This document shows positions 27,313 to 40,158 of a stretch of 64,000 nt of DNA, in pieces. The position numbers were made by a program, and so were the translations under genes. The number at the start of each line of letters is the position of its first letter. Position 1 is the stretch's first letter. Source of the stretch: Synchiropus splendidus. Lineage: Eukaryota; Chordata; Actinopteri; Syngnathiformes; Callionymidae. The notes beneath the pieces are model-generated. The model searched no databases. It worked only from the letters and a program-made list of their open reading frames with translations, and was not told the DNA's origin. The DNA lies in NCBI RefSeq assembly GCF_027744825.2, contig NC_071338.1:27961501-28025500 (forward strand), in the 5' to 3' direction.

Positions 27313-28139
27313 TTAGGGTTAAGCGCCAGGGTGGCGCTGCTTAAGGTTCTACTCTTGAAAGAGCGTTGTGCTACACTTGGCATGTGACAATGTGTTCAGC
27401 TGACCATGAGTCTGACACCCAGTGAGAGCTTTGAGTCATCAGAAGTAACATCAGAAGTGTGGTACTGTGAGATCATCAACCGCTTCGCATCCTAACCCAA
27501 ACTGTTCCTTTTGAAGGTCAAGAAATGCCATGGTGATTCACAACATCTTCAGAAGTCAAAAGTATGCGCTCACGCTTGAGTGTTCGCGTCAACAGCCCAG
27601 ACTGGAGGCCGAGGTCCTTCAACAGGAGTGGCATCAAAGTGCTGTCGAGGGTGAGGAGAGTGGAGAGGAAGGCCAACTCTGTCATGGGGACTGAAAGTGT
27701 TGGAAGTGAGAGAGAGAATCTTGGGGTCCCGCTGCAAACCTTTAGCAGCCATGCTAATGACTTTCACTGACTTTAGAACTGACATTCGCATCACTCGGAT
27801 TCAACTGCTGCACTGGAGGCATCAGCCTGACAGAGGTTCTGGATGCTGAGACGCACTCACCCCCCACTCCCACCAATGGCTGGATGGGGACCTGATGCCG
27901 GAGGAGAGTGAAGCGGAGGCTCCTCTTGTGAATCATATGACCCTTGGGAGTGTGTTTGTGAAACCACTTGCTTTGCTTTTGTCCTCCCGGGACTGGCCTC
28001 CAGTGAAAAGCTGCAGAAAGCCTGTAATCAGATTAAAGGTTGCTGGAGAGGGGAGGAGGGAGTTTGAGGAATAGCAAAAAGGTCGTGGAAGTTCTCTAAT
28101 CAGTACCTGCCATTGAAGTGCAGAAGAGGGTCTAAATAA

Positions 28140-29000
28140 CGCAGCGGGGGTGGGGGGAGGCGGAGGCCAAGCTGGATGGACAAATTGGCCTGTTGTTGAA
28201 AGGGATAATGGGACAATGAGGGAGGGGAGTATAATCAGCCAGTATGGAGTTGGACAGAAGAGGTGCAATGGGAAAAGGAGGCGACCGAGGAACTCCAAAG
28301 GCCGCGGCCTCGTCTTATCCTGCCCCGGCAATTATATCACCTTTGTGAGCTGATTGGAACAGCCTGCAGGCTCCATATGGGCCCGGCATGTTCTCAGTGT
28401 CTTCACCAGGCGCTGGGCTTGGGCCGCTGCGACCGAGAGGGTCTGTAGGCGGCGGCCAGTTAACGCTCGTGTTCCCCTCGCTCGCGTCTTTCCTGCCGGT
28501 GTAAACTGAAACTGTCCTTGTCAATTGGATTTTCTTCTCCATTAAACTCCTAGCGTCCGATTCGGCCACAATGGCAGGTCACCTTGTAATCTCACCGATG
28601 AAATGAACCTCCTCGCTGAGGCTGCAGTGTCACCAGGCATCCCACTGAGCCCCTCTGCTCCCTCTGTGGGATCCTTTCTGTCATTGTGGTTTCTCATCAA
28701 ACCTCCTTTGACCGAACACCAGGCATCACCAAAGGCCGATACCTAGTTGTTATTCAGCGGACAAGAGTCCATTTGTTGGGGTCAAAGGGAAAAGAGACCC
28801 CTCGGCCAGTCAGCAACTAGCGCGGAGCAGAGAGAGGAATCGCCATTCACAGCAGGTCGAGCTTTGATTGTGGAACAATGGCTGCTGATGGCCGACAACT
28901 TTGAAATGCTTTAAAGGTGCCAGATGTCAAACCCAATGCTTCGGCTAATTGGGCTCTCTATCTGTTTCCTAATTGGCTATTAGGTACGAATTCATCATTC
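28140..29000. promoter_or_regulatory. Candidate conserved non-coding element 1
   Basis: Compositionally balanced, non-repetitive DNA in the desert after rhcg. It is dense in homeodomain and SOX-like words (CAATTGG/CAAATTGG, CTAATTGG, GGCAATTATATCAC, AACAATGG) and has no splice-flanked frame. Two denser parts are about 28170-28360 and 28860-28990. It looks like an enhancer by texture only; cross-species alignment is needed to confirm it. Confidence 0.3.
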
Positions 29001-31199
29001 CGGGAATCCTCAAGGTTAAGGGTTTTCATCGCATGTTGGTCACTGATGCTCCCAACTTTCAGATTTGTCCAAGCTCTTTTGTTTTGTTTCGACTCCAATT
29101 ATCACTTGCTTGGTGTTGGTCACCGCCTGATGATTTCCCAGACATTTTTAATGGTTTTTGATCTCGAACTTTTTCAGTCATCGATTAGTCCCCGTTGAAT
29201 ATTAACGTTTGGTTGAGCAGTTGAGATACGGGTTGACAAACAAGCCATCGTATTTGATTGTAGTAGTACAAATAGGAATTGTTGAAAACACCTTTGTAGC
29301 GTTACAACTTTATATTTGAGTTTTAATCATGCAAAATAAGGTTTGAAAAGTGTGTCGGGCAAATGTTAGTCTCACTTTCAGCCTTAAAGCGTCCAGTCTG
29401 CAATGTTCCTGTACTTTCAAATATTTTGGGTCGTTGTGGTCCCAGAGCTGGTTGTAGTCGACCAGTCATTGCAGTACTAGTCTCATCCCCTGGATTGGGG
29501 TGTGCTGTGTCCACTTCCTTAGCTAGAGCAACATTTTTTTAAATTAAAAAAAGCGTAAGTCATAGTGAAAGTGACTTCTTGATTTAAGCCTTAGCTCTTA
29601 GCTCTCATCTTTAAATCTTGCCAACCTCAAGGACGATTCTAAACAGATATGTATGAAGCCCTTTAACAATCTGATGCGCGAAAAGTGGAAAGTCATGTGT
29701 CTTAGCAAAAAGTGAAGAAATCCAAAAAACAAAACAAACAAATATAGTAATGTAAATACTAATACTAATATTTATTTAAAAAAAAAGGAGACATCAAATT
29801 TCTTTCTACTCATCTCTAATAAGAACTTCTACCTGCCGCATAACGTTAATTTTGCTATGAAGTCCAAAAGGCGAAACACTTCACTCGGGTCTGATGGGTT
29901 AAACATATTGAAAGAAATGAAGAGGAACTAACCTTTGAAACATCCATTCGAACTGTAACAAGAGTCATTTGTTTCAGTGCTTGCAAAACCTTTTTTTTGC
30001 TTGATTCTCAGCCACTTGGCAACGGATATTTGGGATTCTTTGTAAACTCTAATGACCCCAAACAGCATCAATGGCGTTGATAATGAATGAAGCAAACGCC
30101 TAAAAAGCAGCTTCCTCCTCTTTTGAGTTTTTTTTAATCTCCAGAGCAACACCCGTGATTGAAGGTGAGATTTCCTGTAACGTCAGTTGTGCGAGACTTT
30201 TTTCGGTTGGAAGACTTGACTGGGAGGTCTTGTCTGGTGAAGTGTGGATCAGCAAAAAAAAAAAAATGACAAGAGCTTTGGTTGGGATTTTGCTTGGTCA
30301 AGAGGATGCCAGGGAAGAGCAAAGCAAAGGAGGCCATGAAGAGGATGACTAGGAAGGATGATCTAGCTGGGTTAGGTTGGAGGTGGCTGGCCTGCTGTGG
30401 CAACCACTGATGGGAAATGAAGAAAGATATATATTGTTTCTTAGAGAAGAAGGTGAAACTTAATAGCTGGTGATTCTCTACTGGAATACATTTAAAATCA
30501 AACACGGCAAGTCAATAGTGGGAAAAAAGTAACTGCTACATAAATAAAGCACTATTGTTATTACTACTATTATTGTTATTGTTATCATTATGTGTTTAAA
30601 TAATATTGGTACTCCTATTTTATATTACTCCAATGGAGATACTACCCAGAGGACATCAAACATTCACACGAGGTTCACATGAGTCATGTCTCACACTAGC
30701 GGCTGGGAATCAGTCATGATATCAATCCATACACAAACAAAATCTGTCTTTAATTTACATTTACAGATTACATTACATTTACATATACATTGTCAGACAA
30801 AATGGACTACATCAAAATAAAATGAATTGATTAAAAAGGATAAAAAAATGCATTGAAAAAAATACATGAAAATCTGTTTTTAAAAAAAGTTCACTTAAGG
30901 CAGTTAAGCTCCTGTTTATTCTGAACTGAACTGAAATACAATATTTGTAGCATAGCAACACGGAAAAGGATTCTTGTTGCAAAGCCAACTGTGCTGGAAT
31001 GAACCAAAGTATTTTGAGGGTTTAAAGTCTCCTAAAAGCCGAGCTAAAAGTGAATATACTCCTGGAGATGTTCACTGCCAAGATGAGTGTTGGCGCATCT
31101 TCCTTTGATGGCACTGTAACTACCCTTAAAGTCTCAAACAGAGAGATCATTTCTGCAGACTTATGGCTGAACTAGCATGAAAATGTCTTCCAAGCAAAG

Positions 31200-32110
31200 G
31201 GTTAATCGAGCACAATGATGCAGGTTCATGCGACTGTGCCAAAGACCTCATTAACATTTTTGGCGCAAAAATATGTTTTAGTGCTAATGAGTGGCAGCGA
31301 CAGAGAGGGGGCACTGATCTCACACTCCACAAAAGCAAGAGAGCGAGAGAAAGATGTGAAAAAATGGAGGGAAGGAGGAATGATTCTCTGGGGAGGGGAG
31401 GGTGTTTGGGTGAAAAGCAACAGCATATGTATTGTTGGAGGCCCTGACTCGCCACCCTGGAGAGCTCCCTGTTCCCACGGTTGCCCAACAAACAAATGCA
31501 CCCCCCTATACACACGCACACAAACACACACACACACACTCTCTCTAACACCATGCACCCGCACGCAGCGGTGATGTCATTAATTACCATCAAAATGAGC
31601 ATGACAGCAAGCAAGTGTGCGTGCGTCTGCCAATGAGGCTTTGAGTGTGTGTGTGTGTGTTAGTGTGTGAGTCTGGGTGTGTGCAGGCCTGCGTGTGTGT
31701 GTGTGAGAGAGAGGTGCAGGGAATGAGGAAGAAAGGGACCATTGTCCATTATGAAATAAAGAAATCTCCACTGAAGCATTGTAAATGGAAAAGGCAGAAA
31801 AATGGACCGAATTCGAGGATCTTTGAGTGAGAGCTGGGATGTCACATCTCGTCAGGACCTCACAAAACCTGATGAGCACACATTGCCGGGTTCGGCTTCA
31901 GAGACACTGTGGCTGGATGGTTCCTGATGATAGCCAGCCTTTCCCTCGGAGCCTCGGAGGATCGGTGTGCGCTCTTTAATGTAGCTTCTGCGGCATCTTT
32001 TCATGGAATCATTTCAAATGTTTTGCTCAGTAAATGGTATTAAAAGCTGTACTACTGCCTGAGCAGGACTTTGAGATTTTTTTCTTTATTGATCAATTAG
32101 AACATAACAA
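31200..32110. promoter_or_regulatory. Candidate conserved non-coding elements 2
   Basis: Three dense stretches, near 31200-31310 (CTCATTAACATTTTTGGCGC, GTGCTAATGAG), 31565-31615 (ATGTCATTAATTACCATC) and 31930-32100 (CTCTTTAATGTAGC, TTATTGATCAATTAG), lie around CA/GT microsatellites at about 31509-31546 and 31640-31715. Homeodomain-type ATTA cores are frequent. Overlapping frames on both strands here are low-complexity artefacts. The enhancer role is inference. Confidence 0.3.
31509..31715. repeat. (CA)n and (GT)n microsatellites
   Basis: CA-rich run at about 31509-31546 followed by CTCTCT; interrupted GT runs at about 31645-31710 followed by GAGAGAG. Unique sequence between them contains CATTAATTACC. 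Confidence 0.85.
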
Positions 32111-32398
32111 TTTTTAAAAGGAATGTGTATGTGGCATCGCAGATCAAAGGAGCGAGAATCAGAAAACAAGCTGCATCCAAGACAACAGACCAGCCAGTGT
32201 ATTTTAAATCCTCATCTGTGGTTTGCTCATGGCATTTTGCAACTGAATCATTGTAAGTTCATGGTACAATGTACACGCTTCTTGAGCAGTTGAATCAGGA
32301 GTGTGGTCGTCCACTTGGAATGTGGAGTGGAGACTAGAGCATCCAGAGACCACTGAGGAGGCTGCATCTGAGATGAATATAGAATACAGAAACATATG

Positions 32399-32670
32399 TC
32401 ACGTGTTTAGGAGACCAAGTCAGAGAGGCTAGATGGAGATGGTTTGGACATGTACAGAGGAGAGAGAGCCAGTACATTGGTAGGAAGATGTTGAGGTTGG
32501 AACTGCCAGGCAGAAGGTGGAGAGGAAGGCCACAGAGGAGATTGATGGAGGTGGTGAAGGAGGACATGAGGTTTGTAGGTTTGAGAGAAGAGGAAGAAGA
32601 GGACAGGGTGAGATGGAGGAAGACGATCCGCTGTGAAGGGGGAAAAACCCTTAACCGTGAGGAAACATAA
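32399..32670 (+). mobile_element. RTE/Rex3-like LINE, 3' terminal fragment
   Basis: One open frame reads REARWRWFGHVQRR, then YIGRKMLRLELPGRR, GRPQRRLMEVVKEDM and EDRVRWRKTIRC. This is the characteristic C-terminal tail of RTE-clade non-LTR retrotransposon polyproteins. Only the last ~80 codons remain, as expected for 5'-truncated LINE insertion. Not a host gene. Confidence 0.8.
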
Positions 32671-33699
32671 GTTTATCAGTCAGATGGACATTTCTTTCTT
32701 ACTGCTTTCATTCGAGTTCAGTTTGGTCTCTGTCTTGTTCTCCAAATGCTCCGGTCGCGATGTGGTCTTGACCACAACCCTGCCTTGTGTGCGTCAAATG
32801 AATGGTGTTAAGGTGGCGCAGATGTCGAAGGGAAAAAAAAGTCAGGATCTCTGACTCATGGAACATTTGATAAGTGTTTGCCTTCATTTTTCTGGTCAAA
32901 TAAAGAGTGGTTTTAAGTTCAGAGGTTGAACTACATTGTGGGCCTAAGGTGACCATTGTGGGGCCCACACTTGGCCCATGGTTCTTAAGTTTGATATTTC
33001 TGAAACAGACACTTTTTTAACAACACTTGTACACTGGCTCAAAAAAGCTGTCATCTTGGCTGAAGATTTGACATATGGAGCTCCAAGGTTGGTCTAAGAT
33101 CCAACATTTGTCAGGGTCTCTCCCCAGGTACGAAATACAACTTGGCTGGTCACCAAATGTACTTATATGCTCACAAGCTTTTGTCTATACATACACTTAC
33201 CTTGACAGAACGTTTGGTCGACCAGACTCGGACAGTTTGGGCTCTTGGAGAAGAAAGAGTGTTGGATGAAGAGGGCTAGATATAAAGGTTAAAGGAGTGG
33301 AAGGATGCGTGTGATGACAAAAAAAAATAAATGTAGTGCCAGCTAAATATTTTATGCTGACTACAGCAACTATTTATTTTTCATACATTGAAGAAATGAA
33401 TCTAGTGGAGTTAAGTAACTCATGTATTTCTATTATTATGAGATTTGTTTTTCAGTGGATGATCAAGATAGGTTGAGGTGGAGCCGCACCCTCTGATAAG
33501 GAACACTGCATATGGATGTTTTCATGCCACTTTATTCAGTGGCGCTCTGCACCTATTCGTAGTCTCCTACTGTGCCTCCGAGTTCCCTCCGGTAGAGTCA
33601 CAGTAGCTTACTAGTTCAGGTAGAGTCAACCTTGGAATGGGCCTGGTTTTAAACTGGAGGAGCAGCTAGAAACACACTTCAGTGCTTCAACACTCGCAG

Positions 33700-34190
33700 T
33701 GTTTAAGCAAGCCTCACATCAGTGGTGTTTTGTGTGGTGAATTCATAATTGAAATGATAATTAAAGCAAAACTCCAATTAAAATCATTTTAATATAAGCC
33801 CCCCAACGAAATGCTTCACATGACGATGAAATGAAGAGGCGTGCAGAACATCTCCAGTGGATCCTCGGCGATGGTGGGCAGCTTGTTTGGAGGTTTGGCT
33901 GACACAGCAGCGACGTGGCCGGGTTGTTAAGCGGCCGCTGAATGGCTCGATTCTGCGGAGCGGGCCTCCCTCAGCTCCTCTTGTGCAGTGAACCAGGATC
34001 CACACTGAGATTATTGTCAAGTGCACGGCCATGAATGAAAAAGACTCCTCCGTCCAAGTTTGCGCAGATAATTGCTCATATTTGATCTGCAGCGTCTGAA
34101 AGGAAACAGTGTTAATGAGAGGCTGTGATTGGGACGTGAGCAGGAGAGAAACAAACATGTGCTTTGTGTTGGCCGGCACTTTGTATCTGC
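33700..34190. promoter_or_regulatory. Candidate conserved non-coding element 3
   Basis: Unique sequence rich in paired ATTA/TAAT cores (TCATAATTGAAATGATAATTA, then ACTCCAATTAAAATCATTTTAA-type blocks) runs into a CpG-bearing section (GGCCGCTGAATGG, CGATTCTGCGGAG) and ends with GATAATTGCTCATATTTG. No coding support; the minus-strand frames across it lack splice sites or homology that I recognise. Confidence 0.3.
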
Positions 34191-35794
34191 ACAGCTTCGG
34201 CGTTTCTCTTTCTTTGTTCTTGGGACTCTGATGGGTCTCTGTCTTTGGGAAAAGAACCGTGTGCTCTGCATCATCAGCGGTGAACCCAAATAATGCTGTA
34301 CATTCAGCACGTTTACTGGAAACAACAATGGCATTTTGGGGGGATTTTATGACATATTTTCTTTTTTATATTGTTTCAAATACACCTGATAAGAAACCAA
34401 TACTCATCCATCAGAATGAAAACATCTGTCAAGTGATGGTCATTGACGACAGTGACTTTGAGGTTCTTTGGTCAGGAGGAAATGTAAAATTAAAATTAAA
34501 GTTGCAGGTGTTTAGTACAATGGAAATACTCACTGAGGAGTGGGACCTTCATGGAAGATATTCCACCTCCAACCCTGCATTACCAAGGTGAGGAGGATTA
34601 TTCAGCCCTAACATGTCTGATCCAGAACATCCTTGTCAGTCAGAGAAGGAGGCAACGCACAATGAAAAGAGAAAAAAATTCTATTGCCTGTTTGAGGTCA
34701 GGTCACAGGGGCAGACTTCCTCAGGAACCTGGAGTAATATCAAGGTCAAATGAGTGACAGTCTGTTCAGCCTGTCTCAGTTGACTCAGCCACCTCAACTA
34801 GGTTCTCAGAACATGGTGCAACCGGCTGACTGACCTTTCCACCTTTAATAGAAAACAAGCTCATCCCATGTTGGGGGTCGAGAGACTTTACATTAAGATT
34901 GAGACTGGCCTTAGTACATTTACTCAGGTTTTCATCCAGAGAAAGTGCAGTTGCTGTGTAGATACCAACACAAGATCGCTCCCTGTGGAGCAACACAATT
35001 CTTAAAAAAGTGAGTAACAAAAAGGAAGGAGCACTGATTCAGGGGTGAATGAAACATAAGAACTTATTTGAACAGGTATTTTGTTAAAATAGTGAGTGAG
35101 TGAAATACATAAACGTGCTCCAGTGTAACTCTTTAAATGGTCAGAACAGACCAGTGAAGATGGAGATGGATAACTGTCATGTTTCTTTTATAACATTTAA
35201 ACCGTCTTTTGTCCGATTTAAAAGTTCAAATTAATATTCATATTTGTCTTCTGTACATTCCCTGAAATTGTTTTTATCGTTAAGTGAAATCTGTTGCTCC
35301 GTAATTTAAATGCTGCATGTGTTGCCATAGTAATGTTATTGTCTCTGTTTTTTACCTGTACATGTTTTGTTTTGATTTTTTTTCTTTTTTTTTTTTTTTT
35401 TGTATATGAACCTTTTTGTTGTAGTGTAGGTCTTTTGTCATATAATTCAGACACAGAAAAAAAGTTTTCAGACTCCCTTACACTCCAACACCATCTCAAA
35501 TATTATTTTGAGATATTATTTTATTTATATTTATTTTAAATTCCAGACAGTTTCAATAGTTCAGTTCTCAGCATTGCCTGCATCAAAGTCAAGAAAAAGA
35601 CACAAGTCAAGAAAATACTTTCAAAACTGATTAAAAAAAACAAAACAAATTATCTAAATTAATATTTGGTAGCCCTGCTATGAGCACACAGTGGGATGTG
35701 TGGGGTGTCCAGATATTTTTTCCACTGGTGTATTGGATGTATTCATACTTTTTAATTACAAGAAATTAATAAAAGGTTCATATTTATATCCCTA

Positions 35795-36080
35795 TCAGGA
35801 CTTAGTGAGGACCTCTCATTGCCATGACCCTTTCCCCAGCCTCTCCCCATAAACCTAACCAACCAAAACACATGGCTAACCTCAGCCTGGACTCTGAACC
35901 AAACTGAAACCCAATTATCATGACCCAGTTATTCTGTGGTCTTCATGCTCAAATTGAGGCTTGAACTTGTGGGGACCGATTGAAAGGTCTTCTCAAAACA
36001 AAATGTCCTCACCACTGGGTGTGTTTCTGAGAATTAGTCCCCACAAGTATTACTACACAAGATGCACACACCCACTCATC
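35795..36080. repeat. Third copy of the 150-660 dispersed repeat
   Basis: Shares CCCTTTCCCCAGCCTCTC, AACCTAACC, AACACATGGCTAACCT, CCAGTTATT and closing GTCCCCACAAG with the pair near the left end. Opposing GTGGGGAC and GTCCCCAC words at its ends suggest a terminal-inverted DNA element. Confidence 0.6.
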
Positions 36081-36849
36081 CCGTGAGGATAATCAAAGTA
36101 ATAAATCGACCACTAAGGTTTCATAGTTTTCCCAGCTAGCCAGGGTCAAAGGCAGGCTGACCACCCACCGAGGAGCTGTGAGAGGTGAAGACAAGGCTTC
36201 AGTTCAGGCAAACTAACTGCTTCACTTCCAGCAGATGGTGCCACCGTTGAGAGAGGAAGTTATCGCTGAGAGAAAGTCAAAAACTCCCTATTTCAAGTGT
36301 TCTTAGACTTCCAGGGGGCTGAAACCTCACACTCAAGACTTGTTCTAAATGTTTGTGGAATAAATTAACTGTCGACTCTGATTTTTTTTTTTCACTTGTT
36401 TGTCGTCCACTTCCTCTCCCTGACGCTGTGAATGGCCTCCACTGTTACACAAACGCTCTCTGACTGCTAATAAGACAACGTTTTCTTTGGTCTCCTTTTT
36501 TTTTTCCAGGCATCCTTCCGCTCTTTCTTTTAAGCGTTTCAAAGCACAATTCGGATGGCTCTAAAAAAAAGGCTTTTCCAGGCTCTATAATGCTTGAAAC
36601 AAAACCCTTCTTTTCTTTTTCCAATGTCAAAATATTTTGAACTAATATGGTTATATATTGTTGCAGTTAAAAGAAACAAATTATCCCCAAATATTCACCC
36701 ATGAATGTAATACTCATATTCATTAGAACTGTAAAGATGACGTATTGAAATGACATGTTTCCCCCCCTCTGGTCTAATGTTTTAATCCGCAATTTTCTCA
36801 AAGATCAAAGTAACTTCATACCTTCTATTCCTCCCATCTGCCCTTCATG

Positions 36850-37570
36850 TTGCTCAGCTTCCTGCTGTTTCCAATATCGGCTGAATGTTTGGCAGCTGTC
36901 ATGAGATGATATAATAAAGCATAAAATAAATCGAAACTCAATCTCAGATGAAGCAAGTTAGCGTCTCCACTCCACTCCAGATTGTTAATATCCAACTCAT
37001 TTCTCCAGATTTTTCCAATTAAGCTTTCTCTTCAATGCAGAATGGAAAGATAATAAAAGAAATCTTTTTTTTTTCAATTATGCGGCATTGTGCCTTATTT
37101 AGCTGCTAAATTGGGATTTGTGCAGGCGCCGCCGCTGCTCCCCGGATTTGGACGAAGGAGCGGCGCTGATGGGAGAAGCGCTGAATGGCTAAAACAAACT
37201 GCAGAGGGGCTCCTGCAAAAACAGCAAGAGGCTTAAGATATATTAAATTACCATGATTGGGACTTAAAGCATGGTTAAAGCCTGTTTGAGAGGCTGGGAA
37301 GCCTCAATGCTCGGCTATTCACGTCTGGGGAGCTGGGTCAATAGGTTGGGGAAGTTCACAGGACCTGATTCTATTCTCATGCAAATGATGAATGCAAGAC
37401 CTAAAGCTCAGTGAGTTGGAAGATATAAATGACGGGACAATCATCTGCAGCCTTCTGCAGAGTCGGCCCTGCTGTCTACAGCTGCCTGCTCACCATTCAT
37501 GAGCCCTAAGGATCCAGCCACCTCACACAGGCGCGCTCAACTCAGGGAACGGCGGGATTTCACCGCCACA
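36850..37570. promoter_or_regulatory. Candidate conserved non-coding element 4
   Basis: About 700 bases of unique, high-complexity sequence. It has an exact octamer ATGCAAAT at 37379-37386 (POU site) followed by GATGAATG, plus TTAATATCC, CCAATTAAGC, CAATTATGCGG and AAATTACCATGATTGG. A GC-rich core lies at 37125-37180. No frame with splice sites. Of the desert blocks it is the longest and most enhancer-like in texture. Confidence 0.35.
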
Positions 37571-38439
37571 CTCTTGTCGTTCAGCACTTTAAAATGACTG
37601 TTTAGAATTTGCACTTTCCTTTTCCCAAATCTTTTCTATGAGGAGTCTGGTTCTCTTAAGGATTGTGCTGTGGAATATTTACCTCCTCAGCATTCATACA
37701 CAAACGAACACACACAACTCGTGATTCGCCCCTTTGTAGCTGCTCACACAGCAATACGCAGAAGAAAATGACAGAATATCTTGCGATGGCAGATCTTTGA
37801 ACGGCTGAGCGCCATGTTAAAGTCAAAGCCAGACAAAAATATAAGACTCATTATTTTAGTCCATCAAGGATGTTTTGTCTGTGAAAAAAATGCCAAGACT
37901 CATAATGCACTGCAACAGTTCTCATAACATCCAACATTTTGAGGGATTGAATACAATTCATATTTGTGATAAGTACCACTCTTATTTGGCAACTTCGTTG
38001 CCTTTTCTCTTTTACATGTGCTGTGCTAAATGTGTGGACTCAGATTATACGGTTTTATCTCATCTTGCTGTTCTAGATGTGGAGGTGCAGACCTCCAAAT
38101 GATGAGTCTCAAACTGACCTCATCCTTGATTCACTTAATGTCAGCAGCTTTGGAATGAAATGGCAATACAGTTGTTTCAGATCACCACCGGGAGCCTTGA
38201 ATTCAATAGAAAAATGGCTTTTAGCAACGTACATGCATATACTGCCCCAATTTCTACAAGGCAGTTTTCCCCTAAAAAAGACAAAATAACATGAAACACA
38301 TTTAATATACAGTTAAGAAAACTGAATAAATAATATAAGAATCTAAATTTGTATTAGTTTTTAATGATTACCTTCCGATAAATTATTAAATTTCTTTTTT
38401 GCTCATCAATTCAGAAATGGATAACTGAACTGACTGCGA

Positions 38440-38780
38440 GGTCAAGTTCCTCAAGATGACAAAACGCCTGTTACTCCAATTCCATGAAGCAGTTTGGCCC
38501 CAGAGTAATCACCGGCCCACATCTCTTCCTGACAGAGGTCACAGGAACATGAGCTATCAGGGGTAGAACTCGCGTGCGGCGGCTTGTGTCGAGTCGAGCC
38601 TGTGTCCCAGGAGAGAGCAAAGGTCAGGACCCTATCTGCCTGCCTGATTTAGGGCACTCTGGACTCTGGCTCCATTAAGTGCAGTGACAGAGGTAGTGAC
38701 CGTGACCACCACAGGGGATTAGAATTCATCACTAAAGGCATTTGTTTTGTTTGCCTGACGTGAATCGACTAATTTTACAG
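38440..38780. promoter_or_regulatory. Candidate conserved non-coding element 5
   Basis: Unique block with a GC-rich centre (GTGCGGCGGCTTGTG) bracketed by AGAGTAATCACCGG, CTCCATTAAGTG and GGGGATTAGAATTC, words resembling OTX/PITX (TAATC, GATTA) and NKX (TTAAGTG) sites. No exon features. Confidence 0.28.
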
Positions 38781-39738
38781 ACAAAAACTGGGCTGCAACA
38801 TTTCATCAGCGATAATTTAGGTATCACAAAATGCTAAAATCTAAAGTGAAAAAAGACCATTTGGATGAATGTGTATGAATTATTAATAGGAAAGTCAAGC
38901 AGTGAGCTCTTCATTGTAATCAGCTGCAGAAATCCTTGTGTTTAAAGGTTTGCCGTTTATACATTAGTTCACACCAGGGGCCTCGTGTGGGTCTTTGACT
39001 GTATTAAAACTATGAAATTGCTCATGTAGAAATGGTTCGGTCAGCTAAATAATTATTATAAATGTATTTATTTATTATAAATTATTAATAATTTATTTGT
39101 GATTTTTAAAACAATTTAAAACAAATGATTACCAATTATTTTATTTTGAAATATTTTATTTTAAGCATTTTGTCACGATAAAACAATAATATTTCTTTAG
39201 CTTTTTAGTTTATTTCACAATGACGTTTTGTCCATAGATCTTTAATGACATATATTTATATGAAATGTACACAAATATTGTCATGCCATAATTACGTTTG
39301 TTGATATCAGCACTTGCAATATTGTTTTCTAGATACAGGAGAACCATTGAAAAGTTTCAGAGTGAAAGGGAAGCTTCTTCGGACAGTAGAGAGGACTGAT
39401 GTGGTGAATGGTTTCGAGAGTGGCACTGACTGGAAGTGCTTGATATCTGTCACCGAGTCGTGGGGGCAGCAGCTTCAGCAGTGCATGCATGTGGTCAATG
39501 AGGAGACGAAGAGGATAGGTGTGACCAAGTAAAGTGATCAGGTTGGGCTTGAAGGAGGAGGCTTGAAAAATACACTTGTTTTTGCTGAATATTTTTGTTT
39601 TTCTCTTTAAATGAATCAGCACTTTTTTTCATGATTGAGGTTTAGAAGTCTGAATTCATCCATCGGTGCCTTGCAGCACAAGAATTTGATGGAACTGAGG
39701 GCACTTTCACGAAGTGAAGTGAATCGCAACCCACATTT

Positions 39739-40158
39739 ATGAACTCTTCCTTTCTGAATGAAATCCTGAACTCGCACCTAGAAGGGCTTGTTCCTTGTGT
39801 GCCGCACTTCCTGACTAAGCCTTTATATACCGATGACACTACAGGGAGCACTGAGGCTGTCCTGGGTCCATGGGTATGTAGATGGTTCCAGTCACTGCAG
39901 ATGCAGGATCATGAACTTGATGTTGACAATGCTTGCTGTATGACAGTGTCTCTGTCCATGGTGCTGGGAAGTAACAAGCACGGAGAACAGTTTGTTCTTC
40001 ATTACCTCCATGTTTTTAAAATAATTTTCCACTGTCTGTTTCCACTGTCAAAACCCTTTACCCACCAAAACATCACAGACACCAGTGATAGAATGATCAT
40101 AAGCTTTTATTTTACAGGTGACCAAACAATGACATTTCAAATCCTCTTTTATGATTGA
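39739..40158 (+). other. Orphan 139-codon frame, probably chance
   Basis: Begins MNSSFLNEILNSHLEG and stays open for 420 bases in AT-rich DNA. I recognise no domain, signal peptide or transmembrane pattern, and see no obvious flanking splice sites, promoter or poly(A) signal. Listed only because it is the longest non-repeat, non-shadow frame in the desert. Confidence 0.12.

Noticed and set aside
32399..32670. Apparent Arg/Glu-rich host protein
   Set aside because: The GRPQRR..VKEDM..EDRVRWR pattern is the tail of an RTE-type LINE polyprotein.
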